Origin: Candidatus Aenigmatarchaeota archaeon
GTDB lineage: Archaea > Aenigmatarchaeota > Aenigmatarchaeia > Aenigmatarchaeales > JAHLMS01
Assembly: GCA_018920245.1 (NCBI GenBank)
Contig: JAHLMS010000003.1
Span: 4,588-44,881 of the forward strand
Reading direction: 5' to 3'
DNA length: 40,294 nt
The translations under genes were made by a program, and so were the position numbers. A model generated the notes under the pieces. That model saw only the letters and a program-made list of their open reading frames with translations. It was not told the origin of the DNA and made no database searches. This document shows positions 8,946 to 16,682 of this stretch, in pieces. Within the stretch, counting starts at the first letter, position 1. The number at the start of each line of letters is the position of its first letter.

Positions 8946-8961
8946 GAATATTTAAATATTC
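8946..8961. promoter_or_regulatory. Palindromic TATA box shared by rps2 and the FMN-domain gene
   Basis: A 16-base perfect palindrome, GAATATTTAAATATTC, is centred 26.5 bases from the rps2 ATG (minus) and 27.5 bases from the ATG at 8981 (plus). That is the usual TATA-to-start spacing in archaea, in both directions. One box probably drives divergent leaderless transcripts. Confidence 0.72.
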
Positions 8962-8980
8962 GCACTGTCAGCAGTTTAGC

Positions 8981-10270
8981 ATGGCATTTGCTCCAAGGAA
9001 AGGATTGCGCAAGCATTCTGGCGCATGCGTCGTTACGAAGACCGACTTGCTTTTCGGCGAGCATGTCACACAGTCTGGTATATGCTCGGTATGCATGCGC
9101 GAAGGCAAGTGTGAAATAGGAAGGAAGGCTAGGGAAGGCACACCCCTTTATCCCGAGCCTTTCGGCATCGCCCAGTTCGGAGCTGAGAAGATTCTGCCCA
9201 ATATCGAGGACATACAGATCATTCCAGAGCTCTGGGGCAATGGCGTCTGGTTCAACGAGGTTAGCACAGAGGTGAAAATTGGAGGCTTCAAGGCACTTGC
9301 ACCCATTGTTTCAACAGGCCTCGGTTCTACCAAGGTCGCTTCTGATATAGGCAAAATAATTTCAGCTGGTTGCGCAGCAGCCGGCATACCACGTGTAATC
9401 GGAGAGAATGTGCTGGTCACGTTCGGTGAGAATGGTTTGAAAGAGCTCATAGATGCTTATAAATCCGCTCAAAGAGGCTATGGCGCGATAATAGTTCAAA
9501 TCAATGCCAATGAACATAAGCTCGGGCTGGACGAGATTGCTGTCAGACTCGGAGCGGATGCAATAGAGATGAAAATAGGCCAGGGTGCTAAGCAAGGCCT
9601 TGGTGGCGAGATACAGTTTGATGACCCGGTCGCTGCCGAGAAGTACAAAAAGGCCGGCTATCATGTCGTACAACGCGGAAAGGTCTTTGATAGGCATGCA
9701 TATCCTGGTGACCTTTCCGAGGACGGGCTGAGGAAAACGTTGATACAATATGCAAACCATGGCAAGCCTATCTGGGTGAAGACAGGCCTGGGTCATGGTC
9801 TGCTCAAGCTCATTGAGGTTCTGGACAAAATCAAGACCGAGCAGGGAATTCCCCTCAATTCGCTCACAATCGACGGCTTTGGCGGCGGTACAGGTATGTC
9901 CCCTTGGCACATTATGAACGAGTGTTCAATACCTTCAGGTTCTGTTTTTAGTGCTCTTGGCCGCAGGCCGAAATTTGACCTCCTGCTAGCAGGTGGTTAC
10001 AGCGATGGTGCTTCCATAGCGAAAGGCATTATGCTGGGCGCTGATGGTATTGCATTAGGACGCTCAATGATTATCGCCGCGTTCTCAAACAAGGAAACTG
10101 GCATACAGAATTTTGTTAAGGCATTGCGCGATGAAATCCAGATGATCTGTGCGACACAGAAAGTGCGCAGCGTAACCGAATTGAAAAATAAACGCGGAAA
10201 TCTTTTCGCTCTTTCAACCGCTGCAGGCAAGATGTTCGGTCTGCCGACTGAACCGAAGAACGTCCTTTAG
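8981..10270 (+). CDS. Stand-alone glutamate synthase FMN-domain protein (GltB-like)
   Basis: A 429-aa protein matching the FMN/synthase (TIM-barrel) domain of glutamate synthase large subunit. Visible: substrate/FMN motif KIGQGAKQGLGG, DGFGGGTGMSP, LLAGGYSDGASIAKGIMLGADGIALGR. There is no glutaminase domain and no partner subunit nearby, as in archaeal stand-alone forms. The cysteine pattern of the canonical [3Fe-4S] loop is missing. Instead an N-terminal CSVCMREGKC motif (about residues 35-44) could bind a metal or cluster. True substrate and electron donor are unknown. Converges on the DUF202 gene with 4 bp overlap. Confidence 0.85.
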   Translation: MAFAPRKGLRKHSGACVVTKTDLLFGEHVTQSGICSVCMREGKCEIGRKAREGTPLYPEPFGIAQFGAEKILPNIEDIQIIPELWGNGVWFNEVSTEVKIGGFKALAPIVSTGLGSTKVASDIGKIISAGCAAAGIPRVIGENVLVTFGENGLKELIDAYKSAQRGYGAIIVQINANEHKLGLDEIAVRLGADAIEMKIGQGAKQGLGGEIQFDDPVAAEKYKKAGYHVVQRGKVFDRHAYPGDLSEDGLRKTLIQYANHGKPIWVKTGLGHGLLKLIEVLDKIKTEQGIPLNSLTIDGFGGGTGMSPWHIMNECSIPSGSVFSALGRRPKFDLLLAGGYSDGASIAKGIMLGADGIALGRSMIIAAFSNKETGIQNFVKALRDEIQMICATQKVRSVTELKNKRGNLFALSTAAGKMFGLPTEPKNVL

Positions 10271-10572
10271 ACACCAGTTATTTTCATCAGCTTCTCTTTG
10301 CGTCTGCGTAGTTCGGCCATTGCACGGCGATATCTCACTATGCGTCTGAAACTCTCAGCTATCTCGACGACACCTACTGTAACCAAACCCCAACCCACGA
10401 GTTGCGTGTTAAATGACTCGAAAATGTTGACTATCACGAGGCCGACACCAACGAATGCGAGCGCAGTTTGCATGAACGAAAGAATGGTACGCTCCCGCGA
10501 GAGCAGTGTGCGCTCCTCTGAGAGTATTGTCTGCTCCAGTGATAGCATTTCCATACGCGATTGCCTTTTCAT
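10267..10572 (-). CDS. DUF202 family small membrane protein
   Basis: A 101-aa protein. The N-terminal half repeats an ERTxLSRERTxLSF pattern typical of DUF202 domains, followed by two membrane segments (SFMQTALAFVGVGLVIV and LVGWGLVTVGVVEIA) and a basic C-terminal tail. Its ATG overlaps the enolase stop as ATGA, so it is translationally coupled to eno. Function unknown. The last codon overlaps the convergent FMN-domain gene. Confidence 0.85.
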   Translation of the reverse strand: MKRQSRMEMLSLEQTILSEERTLLSRERTILSFMQTALAFVGVGLVIVNIFESFNTQLVGWGLVTVGVVEIAESFRRIVRYRRAMAELRRRKEKLMKITGV

Positions 10573-11726
10573 AATCTCAACTTTGTCATTACTGGTTTTT
10601 TAACCTTATCCCACAGCTCTGCCAGGCGGTTCGCTTTCACCACGCGCTCCTCGCCAGATATGCCACATTTTATCAGCGGCGCTCCTGTGGCAACAGCAAG
10701 GTCCGCTATAAATGTATCGCAGGTTTCGCCCGAGCGATGCGATACAACATGTGCAAGTCCGCCGTCCTTTGCTATGTGTATTGCGCGCAATGTTTTTGAT
10801 ATTAAGCCTGCCTGATCCGGCTTAATAATGGCTGCCCTTGCAGCCTTCCTGTGCACACCAATATCCAGCCGTTCGGGCTGGGTTGCAAACAGATCGTCTC
10901 CACACACCAGAATTTTTGTCTTTTTCATCAGTTGTGCAAAACTTTCCCAGTCAGTCTCCGTGAAAGGGTCCTCCACATAGACAAGTCTGAACTCCTTGAT
11001 AAAGTCAAGAATCTTGTCCATCTGTTCGCTTTTGCTCATGGTCCTACCAAGCGATGGCCAGTAATATTTTCCTCTCTTGTAAAGCTGGCCAGCTGCGACA
11101 TCAATACCCACCTTTGCGCCGAATTTCTTGGCAGCATTAGTGACTATGCCGAGCGTTTCCGCCTCATCAGCTGTAGCTACCCACGCGCCCTCATCATTTC
11201 TGCCTGTGATTCCATGTGCGCCAAGCTCGTTGCCGACAGCATGCCATATAGCGAAGTTTGTGTCTATGGCTTCGCGCACGTTTTTAGCTTTTACAGGTAT
11301 TACAAGCACTTCCTGTATGCTCAGCCCTCCACCGTGCACACCACCGCCGACAACGTTGCCCAGTGGATACGGAAAACTCTTTATGCCGCCCAGCGCGGCA
11401 TATGCTTCACCGTTGCCAGCGGCGCGCACGGCTGCCATTGACAGGGCAATTGCCAGATTGCTGCCCATACGGTCTACACCGATGCTTTCAAGCGTATCAT
11501 CTATTATTGAGAACTCGCTTTCATCCAGACCGACAAGTTTTTTCCTGACTGCTGGAAACAGCTTTTTGATTTTTTCAAACGGCTGTGCCTTCGCCTCGTA
11601 TGCCCCTTTTGATTTTCCTGATGGTGCGCTAGCAGAATATGTGCCACGGTTCGTGATGATCTCGGCAAATATTGTGGTTTCTCCACGGCTGTTCAGGACA
11701 GGCTCTATGCGCACGTTTTTAATCAT
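10569..11726 (-). CDS. eno: Enolase (divergent archaeal form)
   Basis: Interconverts 2-phosphoglycerate and phosphoenolpyruvate. The 385-aa product is shorter than usual (about 420). Metal ligands and catalytic regions are visible: VYVEDPF, VCGDDLF, IIKPDQAGLISKT (catalytic Lys), VSHRSGETCD, and PLIKCG. The substrate loops deviate: SAPSGKSKGAYEA where PSGASTG is usual, and GGGVHGGGLSIQEV where GGxHAxN is usual. Most residues are present, so I expect activity. A TATA-like TTTTATTTGG lies about 26 bases upstream of the ATG. Confidence 0.9.
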   Translation of the reverse strand: MIKNVRIEPVLNSRGETTIFAEIITNRGTYSASAPSGKSKGAYEAKAQPFEKIKKLFPAVRKKLVGLDESEFSIIDDTLESIGVDRMGSNLAIALSMAAVRAAGNGEAYAALGGIKSFPYPLGNVVGGGVHGGGLSIQEVLVIPVKAKNVREAIDTNFAIWHAVGNELGAHGITGRNDEGAWVATADEAETLGIVTNAAKKFGAKVGIDVAAGQLYKRGKYYWPSLGRTMSKSEQMDKILDFIKEFRLVYVEDPFTETDWESFAQLMKKTKILVCGDDLFATQPERLDIGVHRKAARAAIIKPDQAGLISKTLRAIHIAKDGGLAHVVSHRSGETCDTFIADLAVATGAPLIKCGISGEERVVKANRLAELWDKVKKPVMTKLRL

Positions 11727-11762
11727 GACTCAGAATTGAGCAGACACCCAAATAAAACTATC

Positions 11763-11966
11763 CTAGGCAGCGCGTTGCTTGGCTGGGGCTTTCCTCCGCA
11801 CCTTCAGCGGTATCACGCCAGCAGCGAACTCGGCCTCAGCAATACGCACGGGGTCCGTCTCTTCTGTTTTCAGCAGTATTGGAGCCCCACGAGCTATTTG
11901 CAATGCCCGCGCACCTATTATCCTTGCGCGCTCAAAACGAGTTAGGGTGTCTTTCTCCTCTGACAT
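11763..11966 (-). CDS. rpoK: RNA polymerase subunit K (RpoK/Rpb6/omega)
   Basis: Small assembly subunit of RNA polymerase. The core [22 protein letters not shown] and the downstream AxxEFxxGxIPLxVRR are diagnostic. The ATG at 11966 (MSEEKDTLT) is chosen over the track's GTG at 11996: a TTTAAA box at 12001-12006 puts the transcription start near 11976, downstream of the GTG. The gene sits just upstream of eno, as in many archaea. Confidence 0.95.
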   Translation of the reverse strand: MSEEKDTLTRFERARIIGARALQIARGAPILLKTEETDPVRIAEAEFAAGVIPLKVRRKAPAKQRAA

Positions 11967-12012
11967 GGTAGTCACAATTCTTAGAATCTCTTGCACGGTA
12001 TTTAAACCTTGC

Positions 12013-12798
12013 TCAGCCGATGTATTTCAGCTCTTCCGGCTTTTTGCCGCTTTTTTGCATCTGTTCCATTGCTTGGCTTTGTATTTCCTCGAGTTTCTTT
12101 ATGAACTCGTGCATGGCCTTAACCTTTTCTTCGAGCTTCGTCAAGTCCACCTTTATGTTGATTATCTTCTGCAATACAATGAGCACTGACTCGGCAGCTG
12201 TTGGGTCTGTTATTATTGGGAAGCCGGAGGTTTCACCGAGTAACACAAACCCCTTCATTCCCTGCATCTTACCTATACCAAGAATAAGGCCTGATGCGCC
12301 TACTATTGTTCCTATCTGACCGGTGACCTTGGTTTCGATATCGTACCTTTTAAGGTCCTTAGCAACATCCGCATCAGTTGCGATTCCGAAAACCTTCGGC
12401 TTCTCAGTAATCTTTCCTGTACTGAAACCACCAATTGTTATCACTTCCTTGCATCCCAACGCCCTGATAAATTCCAATATCTTCCCCGCAACTTCGTAGT
12501 GACCCTTTGGGTCGTAGGTCTGGCAGTCTCCTATGAGCATTATGATGTCCCTGCCTTTTGGGTTCTTCCAGTAATAGAATTCGTTGCGCAGTGTGTGTAT
12601 CATGTCATTATGAATCATGACGAACGGAAAGAAGTAGGGCGAGTAGAGCTCAGCAAACTTTTTCGCCTTTAGTTCGTGGACCAGATATCCGACAGCTATT
12701 CTGCCTATGTTGCCTATGCCTGGTAGGCCGACGAGTGCTATGGGATTCTTGAGCTTCGGTTTTTCTTCACATATTATTTTCGTTTCAATCAGAAACAT
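12013..12798 (-). CDS. PAC2 family protein (proteasome assembly chaperone-like)
   Basis: About 261 aa. PAC2 fold signature at the N terminus ([22 protein letters not shown]), then [29 protein letters not shown] and the [26 protein letters not shown] region. A Gln/Lys-rich coiled-coil tail follows. Archaeal members resemble proteasome assembly chaperones, but their function is not settled. The ATG at 12798 follows a TATA box (ACTTTAAATG) at about 25 bases. Downstream of nop10, as in many archaea. Confidence 0.88.
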   Translation of the reverse strand: MFLIETKIICEEKPKLKNPIALVGLPGIGNIGRIAVGYLVHELKAKKFAELYSPYFFPFVMIHNDMIHTLRNEFYYWKNPKGRDIIMLIGDCQTYDPKGHYEVAGKILEFIRALGCKEVITIGGFSTGKITEKPKVFGIATDADVAKDLKRYDIETKVTGQIGTIVGASGLILGIGKMQGMKGFVLLGETSGFPIITDPTAAESVLIVLQKIINIKVDLTKLEEKVKAMHEFIKKLEEIQSQAMEQMQKSGKKPEELKYIG

Positions 12799-12833
12799 CA
12801 CCTGTGCAATTTTTGTTCCTTGCACATTTAAAG

Positions 12834-12986
12834 TTATTCCTGTGCTGCCCTTCTATACTTACCATATTTCGTTTCCTTGCCCAATGAAAAGCGCGGTGGA
12901 TGTGCGCTAACAGTTGCGGAGCCGTCTGTAGGACACTTCTCCTTTAGGGTATATCGTCCGCACTTTGGGCACTTTCGCATGCGCAT
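12834..12986 (-). CDS. nop10: Ribosome biogenesis protein Nop10
   Basis: Too short for the ORF track (50 aa). The product begins MRMRKCPKCGRYTLKEKCPT and ends KYGKYRRAAQE. The zinc ribbon (CPKC...C), the HPPRFS motif and the KYGKYRR tail are diagnostic of Nop10, a core H/ACA RNP subunit working with Cbf5 in rRNA pseudouridylation. Two in-frame ATGs lie 6 bases apart (12986 and 12980). It follows the Bud23-like methyltransferase stop by 5 bases and precedes the PAC2 gene. Confidence 0.96.
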   Translation of the reverse strand: MRMRKCPKCGRYTLKEKCPTDGSATVSAHPPRFSLGKETKYGKYRRAAQE

Positions 12987-12991
12987 ATTAA

Positions 12992-13582
12992 TTACCACTT
13001 CTTTTGCAATATAAGGTATCGTTTCAACTTCTTTCCACTGCCCTCTTCAGTTACATGGCCACCAAAAGCTGCGCCCTTGAACGCTTTCTTTACAAGCTCG
13101 AACTCAGCAGATGTTGCAGGATAGAACTGGATACCTGCCTTGCCTCTTGATTTGAGCACACGATTGCTCTCGGTCGCGATTTTTTTGTATTGCCTTTTGA
13201 CATCTTCCATGGTCTTTCCAGATATCCATTGCAATGTTGAAACGGAGATTAACGCATCAAGACTGTTCTCGCGAAAAGGGAGGTTGCGCCAATCGCCGCG
13301 CACCAGCAGTCGCATGCCCTTTGCCTTCGCCAGCTTGAGCATCTCAACAGAGACATCTATACCAATAGGCAGACAGCCGAACTGTTCAATCACTTTCATG
13401 CTGAAGCCGGTGCCGCATCCAACATCGAGCACAAGACTGCGCGGTGGCAACTCAAGCTCCATCATAATGTGTTGGGTCATCTCTTCCTGCGTCTTTTTGA
13501 TGGACGAGCTACGGTCGTATTTGGCAGCTTCCTCGCCAGTCCAATATGCGACAGCACTTAGTCCGCTGATTTTTTCGGGCAT
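12992..13582 (-). CDS. Bud23-like SAM methyltransferase (predicted rRNA G-N7)
   Basis: A 196-aa class I methyltransferase: SAM motif I LVLDVGCGTGFS (about residues 50-61), motif II GIDVS, and later ISVSTLQWI. The pattern around it fits eukaryotic Bud23/WBSCR22 closely: YWTGEEAAKYDRSSSI near the N terminus, LPPRSLVLDVGCGTG, GDWRNLPF, LQW, IQFYP, and a C-terminal GSGKKLKRYLIL. Bud23 modifies a G of 18S rRNA and needs Trm112. A Trm112 partner is not in the window. The position between eif2a and nop10 supports a ribosome role. Start ATG 1 base after the eif2a stop. Confidence 0.8.
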   Translation of the reverse strand: MPEKISGLSAVAYWTGEEAAKYDRSSSIKKTQEEMTQHIMMELELPPRSLVLDVGCGTGFSMKVIEQFGCLPIGIDVSVEMLKLAKAKGMRLLVRGDWRNLPFRENSLDALISVSTLQWISGKTMEDVKRQYKKIATESNRVLKSRGKAGIQFYPATSAEFELVKKAFKGAAFGGHVTEEGSGKKLKRYLILQKKW

Positions 13583-13583
13583 A

Positions 13584-14351
13584 TTAACCTGCCGTGAATG
13601 TGCCGCTCCCGCCAGCCGCCTGGATGCTTTTTATGGCAGCCTCGGCAGCGCTCCGCAAGGCCTTCTCGCCGGTTTTCGCATCCCTCGTCTTCATTGTCAG
13701 CATATATTTGGGAGCAGAAATGTAGCTCGCTGTTATGCCAGAAGGCAATTTTGTCAGAATGTTCTTTATCACTTCAACACCATCAGGTGCTGGGCATTTC
13801 AGTTCCAGCGTACCCTTCAGCTTCACTTCCTTGACTGCCAGCGCAGTTTCAGCGACAGCCTTTATTGCAGCAATCCATTCTGCAGGATAGCCCTTTGCAG
13901 AAAAAGCGGCTTCGTTCTCCTGCACGGTCTGGAATGCGCGGAACAGCTCGCCGAAGTCTTTTCTCATTTTGAAGCCTACCTGCTTGTAGGCAACATCTAG
14001 ACTTACATTCAGCTTCTTTGCGGCAGCAGCGAGCATCTTCTCGGCTTTGGCCTCCCGCTTGTATTCTTTAAGTTTTTCCTCTGCCTCATGATCACTGACA
14101 CGCTTCAAGCTCAGCGCGATATGCCCTTTGGCCGGTTCTACGTTCAGAACGAGCGCAACAACTGGTTGTCCTTCCTTCACGAACTCGCGGATGTCCTTAA
14201 TCCATTTTCGCGCGACTTCAGAGATGTGGACCATACCCTCTTTGCCAGGATATTCCTCAAGGGCTACGAAAGCTGAAAATGGATTCACCTTCGTGATTTT
14301 TCCTATCACGAGCTCGTTAGGCTCAGGCCACTCGCGCTCCTTCTTTGGCAT
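13584..14351 (-). CDS. eif2a: Translation initiation factor aIF2 subunit alpha
   Basis: A 255-aa protein with an N-terminal S1 domain (LVIGKITKVNPFSAFVALEEY, EGMVHISEVARKW, GHIALSLKRV), a helical middle domain and a C-terminal alpha/beta domain (YISAPKYMLTM...KTGEKALRSAAEAAI). It joins gamma and tRNA in initiation. A CCTTAAAAGCC TATA box lies about 25 bases before the ATG, so the operon eif2a-bud23-nop10 appears to start leaderless. The three genes are separated by only 1-5 bases. Confidence 0.96.
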   Translation of the reverse strand: MPKKEREWPEPNELVIGKITKVNPFSAFVALEEYPGKEGMVHISEVARKWIKDIREFVKEGQPVVALVLNVEPAKGHIALSLKRVSDHEAEEKLKEYKREAKAEKMLAAAAKKLNVSLDVAYKQVGFKMRKDFGELFRAFQTVQENEAAFSAKGYPAEWIAAIKAVAETALAVKEVKLKGTLELKCPAPDGVEVIKNILTKLPSGITASYISAPKYMLTMKTRDAKTGEKALRSAAEAAIKSIQAAGGSGTFTAG

Positions 14352-14375
14352 GCCATAGATTCAGCCAGCAGGCTT

Positions 14376-15527
14376 TTAAGGTTTGGTGTTGGGCACGGCA
14401 AATAATAACAGCACTGCGCCGCATGTCGCCAAAATAGCACTGAACATGAATGCGCTTGTCGGGTTGATGGCCTGCCATAAACCTCCGGCCACAAGACCTC
14501 CAATCAAACCGCTGGCACCGATTGCTGCATGGAGTGTTCCAAGTGCGGTCCCCTTGAGTTGTGCGGGTGCAAGGTCGGCAGCGAGTGCACGCTGATTGCC
14601 GTCGAACAGCGCATATGCAATTCCGTAGCAGGCAAACATAATTGCAACCATGATCATATCCGTGGCGAGTGCGAAACCGGCAGCCACGACAGCAAACAAC
14701 AACCAACCAAAGAGTAGGACGTTCCGTCTGCCGATTCTGTCTGCAAGCCTGCCGGCTGGAACGAGCATCACTGCCATCAAGACATTGAGGACAACATACA
14801 GCGCGACAGTGGTTAGCACTGAGCCTGTCAATTGCTGGACGCGCAGTATGAACAGCATGTATGTGAAGTTTCCCATACCGAATAGCGTCGCTGCAGCCAC
14901 ATATAGCCGAAGAGGCAACGGCAAAGCCTTCAGACCAATACTAAGCGCGATTTTTCTAGCATGTTTGGACACATCTTTCACAAAAAACATCGGTATAAGT
15001 GAGAGCAACGAGATGGCACCGGCCAGCAGAACTATAGTCTGATATTGTGTTCCTATCACAGCAATCAGCATAACAGCCGCAATTGAACCTATTATTGCAC
15101 CGACAGTATCCAGAGTGCGCTGGAGTCCAAATGCCGCGCCACGCACCCCCCATGCAACAGATTCGGCTATTAGCGCATCGCGTGGTGCATCGCGTATGCC
15201 CTTGCCAGCCCGTTCAAGCGGACGGAGTATAAGCACATGCTGCCAGGTGGCAGCTGCCGCAAGTCCGAGCCGTGCCAATGCCGACGATAGATATCCAATC
15301 CACAGGAATGGCTTGCGCCTGCCTATACGGTCTGACCACCAGCCAGAAGGCAGCTTGAGTCCGGTTGCAATCATATCACCTACGCCCCCTATCAGCCCAA
15401 CAGCGAGCGGCCCACCCCCCAGGCTCACAATGAGCAACGGCAGTATCGGCATCAACATTTCGCTACCCACATCGTTAAGGCCGCTGATTATACCTAGTAA
15501 AATAACATTGCGACTGAGTCCTAACAT
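14376..15527 (-). CDS. MFS family transporter
   Basis: About 383 aa, largely hydrophobic, with roughly 11-12 membrane segments. Major facilitator signatures appear twice: SGWWSDRIGRRKPFLW after TM2 and AGRLADRIGRRNVLLFGW in the second half. Substrate not predictable. The ATG at 15527 (MLGLSRN) replaces the track's TTG; a TTTTATTTG box lies about 27 bases upstream. It interrupts the usual rpl44e-rps27e-eif2a order, so it is probably a lineage-specific insertion. Confidence 0.88.
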   Translation of the reverse strand: MLGLSRNVILLGIISGLNDVGSEMLMPILPLLIVSLGGGPLAVGLIGGVGDMIATGLKLPSGWWSDRIGRRKPFLWIGYLSSALARLGLAAAATWQHVLILRPLERAGKGIRDAPRDALIAESVAWGVRGAAFGLQRTLDTVGAIIGSIAAVMLIAVIGTQYQTIVLLAGAISLLSLIPMFFVKDVSKHARKIALSIGLKALPLPLRLYVAAATLFGMGNFTYMLFILRVQQLTGSVLTTVALYVVLNVLMAVMLVPAGRLADRIGRRNVLLFGWLLFAVVAAGFALATDMIMVAIMFACYGIAYALFDGNQRALAADLAPAQLKGTALGTLHAAIGASGLIGGLVAGGLWQAINPTSAFMFSAILATCGAVLLLFAVPNTKP

Positions 15528-15557
15528 GCAAAAAGTGATGTGTAATGACAAATAAAA

Positions 15558-15743
15558 TTAATCCATTACGCTCAGCACTTTTGCCTTTAGCCTTCCGCGG
15601 CCGCCAGTTGTTTCGGCCAGCTCAGCACCGCAGACGAGGCATTTGACCGTGCTCGAAGGCTTATTAAAAATAGTCTGCTCGTTTTTGCACTTGCCACATA
15701 CGACCTTCAAGAACTTGCTTGTAGGGCGTCGTACACTCCTCAT
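15558..15743 (-). CDS. rps27e: 30S ribosomal protein S27e
   Basis: A 61-aa zinc-ribbon ribosomal protein. Diagnostic: SKFLKVVCGKCKNEQTIFN and VKCLVCGAELAETTGGRG, with CxxC-x(n)-CxxC zinc ligands. It starts 2 bases after rpl44e ends, so the pair is co-transcribed. The order rpl44e-rps27e-(eif2a) is conserved in archaea. Confidence 0.97.
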   Translation of the reverse strand: MRSVRRPTSKFLKVVCGKCKNEQTIFNKPSSTVKCLVCGAELAETTGGRGRLKAKVLSVMD

Positions 15744-15745
15744 AG

Positions 15746-16033
15746 TTACACCTTCACGAGCTCGAACTTCTTAACGCGGAAGCCCGAACCTATATTGTGC
15801 CCTTTGCCGCATTCCTTGCAGACATAGCTAAGATCGAGTTTCCGTGTGGGCTTCGCCCTGTCACGTGGATTGCTTTTCGGGAATGAGCCGTAACCGCGCA
15901 TCTTGCGTTTGAACCTGCGCTGTCCGCTCGCAAGCATGCGTTTGATTTTTCGCACACTAACACGCTTAACCTCGTGTTGTGTGTGCTTGCGGCAATATGG
16001 GCAGTATCGGTTCTGTATTTTAGGGGCATTCAT
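15746..16033 (-). CDS. rpl44e: 50S ribosomal protein L44e
   Basis: Zinc-binding large-subunit protein. The product MNAPKIQNRYCPYCRKHTQH has the first CxxC, and YVCKECGK the second; the basic middle (KRKMRGYGSFPKSNPRDRAKPTRK) is typical. The ATG at 16033 is chosen over the track's TTG. A TATA box (CCTTTAAATA, about 16064-16073) lies 30-35 bases upstream. The mobile insertion ends just beyond this promoter without damaging it. Confidence 0.96.
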   Translation of the reverse strand: MNAPKIQNRYCPYCRKHTQHEVKRVSVRKIKRMLASGQRRFKRKMRGYGSFPKSNPRDRAKPTRKLDLSYVCKECGKGHNIGSGFRVKKFELVKV

Positions 16034-16084
16034 GATTATCAAAAGAATTTAGAATATTGAACCTATTTAAAGGCTATTCTAATG

Positions 16085-16109
16085 TGAGCTGTAAAGTTAG
16101 CGACACCTA
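16085..16109 (+). repeat. Left terminal inverted repeat
   Basis: TGAGCTGTAAAG followed by TTAGCGACACCTA. The first 12 bases match the reverse complement of the right end exactly, then about 8 of the next 13. A short inverted pair (GGTGC/GCACC) follows internally and may be a subterminal binding site. Confidence 0.75.
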
Positions 16110-16150
16110 TTTGGGTGCAAAAAACAAAATCGGGCACCGACACATTTAAA

Positions 16151-16301
16151 AACTTCGGGCAACTCCTTCGCTCCTTTCAGTCGCTCGGGGACGTTGCACT
16201 CTCGCTATCACTCGGCTCCACTCCAATTTTTCCTTCGGAAAAACTGCGTATAAGCTTATAAGTTAGTTGCAATTGGCGGGCTTTAACGGAAAGTCGCTTA
16301 A
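16151..16301 (+). other. Non-coding subterminal region with strong hairpins
   Basis: No ORF is supported between 16085 and 16344. The stretch is locally GC-richer and contains a 7-bp hairpin TTTTTCC-TTC-GGAAAAA (16227-16243), a perfect 12-base palindrome TATAAGCTTATA (16249-16260), and GCAACT/AGTTGC arms around both. A related arrangement (GCTCCAC..CCAA, TTTT-pyrimidine hairpin, then GTTAG) recurs near the right end, so this looks like part of the element's own end structure. Confidence 0.5.
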
Positions 16302-16344
16302 CTATTTCAGAACATTTAAATAACTCTTTTACTTTTTAATCAAT

Positions 16345-16669
16345 ATGGAGAAAAACTAAGAAATAGAAACATTACAGGATGTTCTTAATCAAACCTTGAA
16401 ATTGATTTCTTTATATAAAAAATCAGATTTAACGATACCATTTGCCCTAAAAGGTAATCTTGGTGAATTTATTGTTGCTATTGAATTACTGAAAAGATTT
16501 CCTAATCATAAAATAGACTATCGTGGCGGAGCATTTCCTGGTATTGATATTTCTGTTGAAAATGTAAAAATACAAGTTAAAACTCAGATCAAAAGACCAC
16601 GATGATAAAGAACATTATGTGAAAAAAGCAGTTGAATGGATAAAAAGAAAATTAAATACCACGTCTTAA
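16345..16669 (+). pseudogene. Decayed PD-(D/E)XK-type nuclease-like gene
   Basis: The ATG at 16345 reads MEKN then hits TAA at codon 5, but the same frame continues EIETLQDVLNQTLKLISLYKK and into the track ORF. That ORF has a nuclease-like core: GNLGEF (helix with Glu), PGIDI (Asp) and IQVKT (Q-x-K). Near 16590 the frame shifts by one; the second frame continues DDKEHYVKKAVEWIKRKLN and stops at 16669. One nonsense codon plus one frameshift mark it as broken. Similarity to restriction-type or Holliday-junction-like nucleases is inferred from the motif only. Confidence 0.6.
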
Positions 16670-16682
16670 CTTAAAATTTCTT

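Noticed and set aside
9362-9910. 182-aa minus-strand ORF opposite the FMN-domain gene
   Set aside because: Shadow of a well-supported gene; no family features and no promoter or ribosome site.
16249-16260. Palindrome TATAAGCTTATA and AT-rich island as a possible replication origin
   Set aside because: No ORB-like repeats and no cdc6/orc1 gene nearby; the palindrome is better explained as part of the element's end structure.
16155-16268. Left subterminal region as a full attC site
   Set aside because: The pairing ends are GCAACT/AGTTGC and do not satisfy the RYYYAAC/GTTRRRY core rules; kept only as a hairpin region related to the right end.
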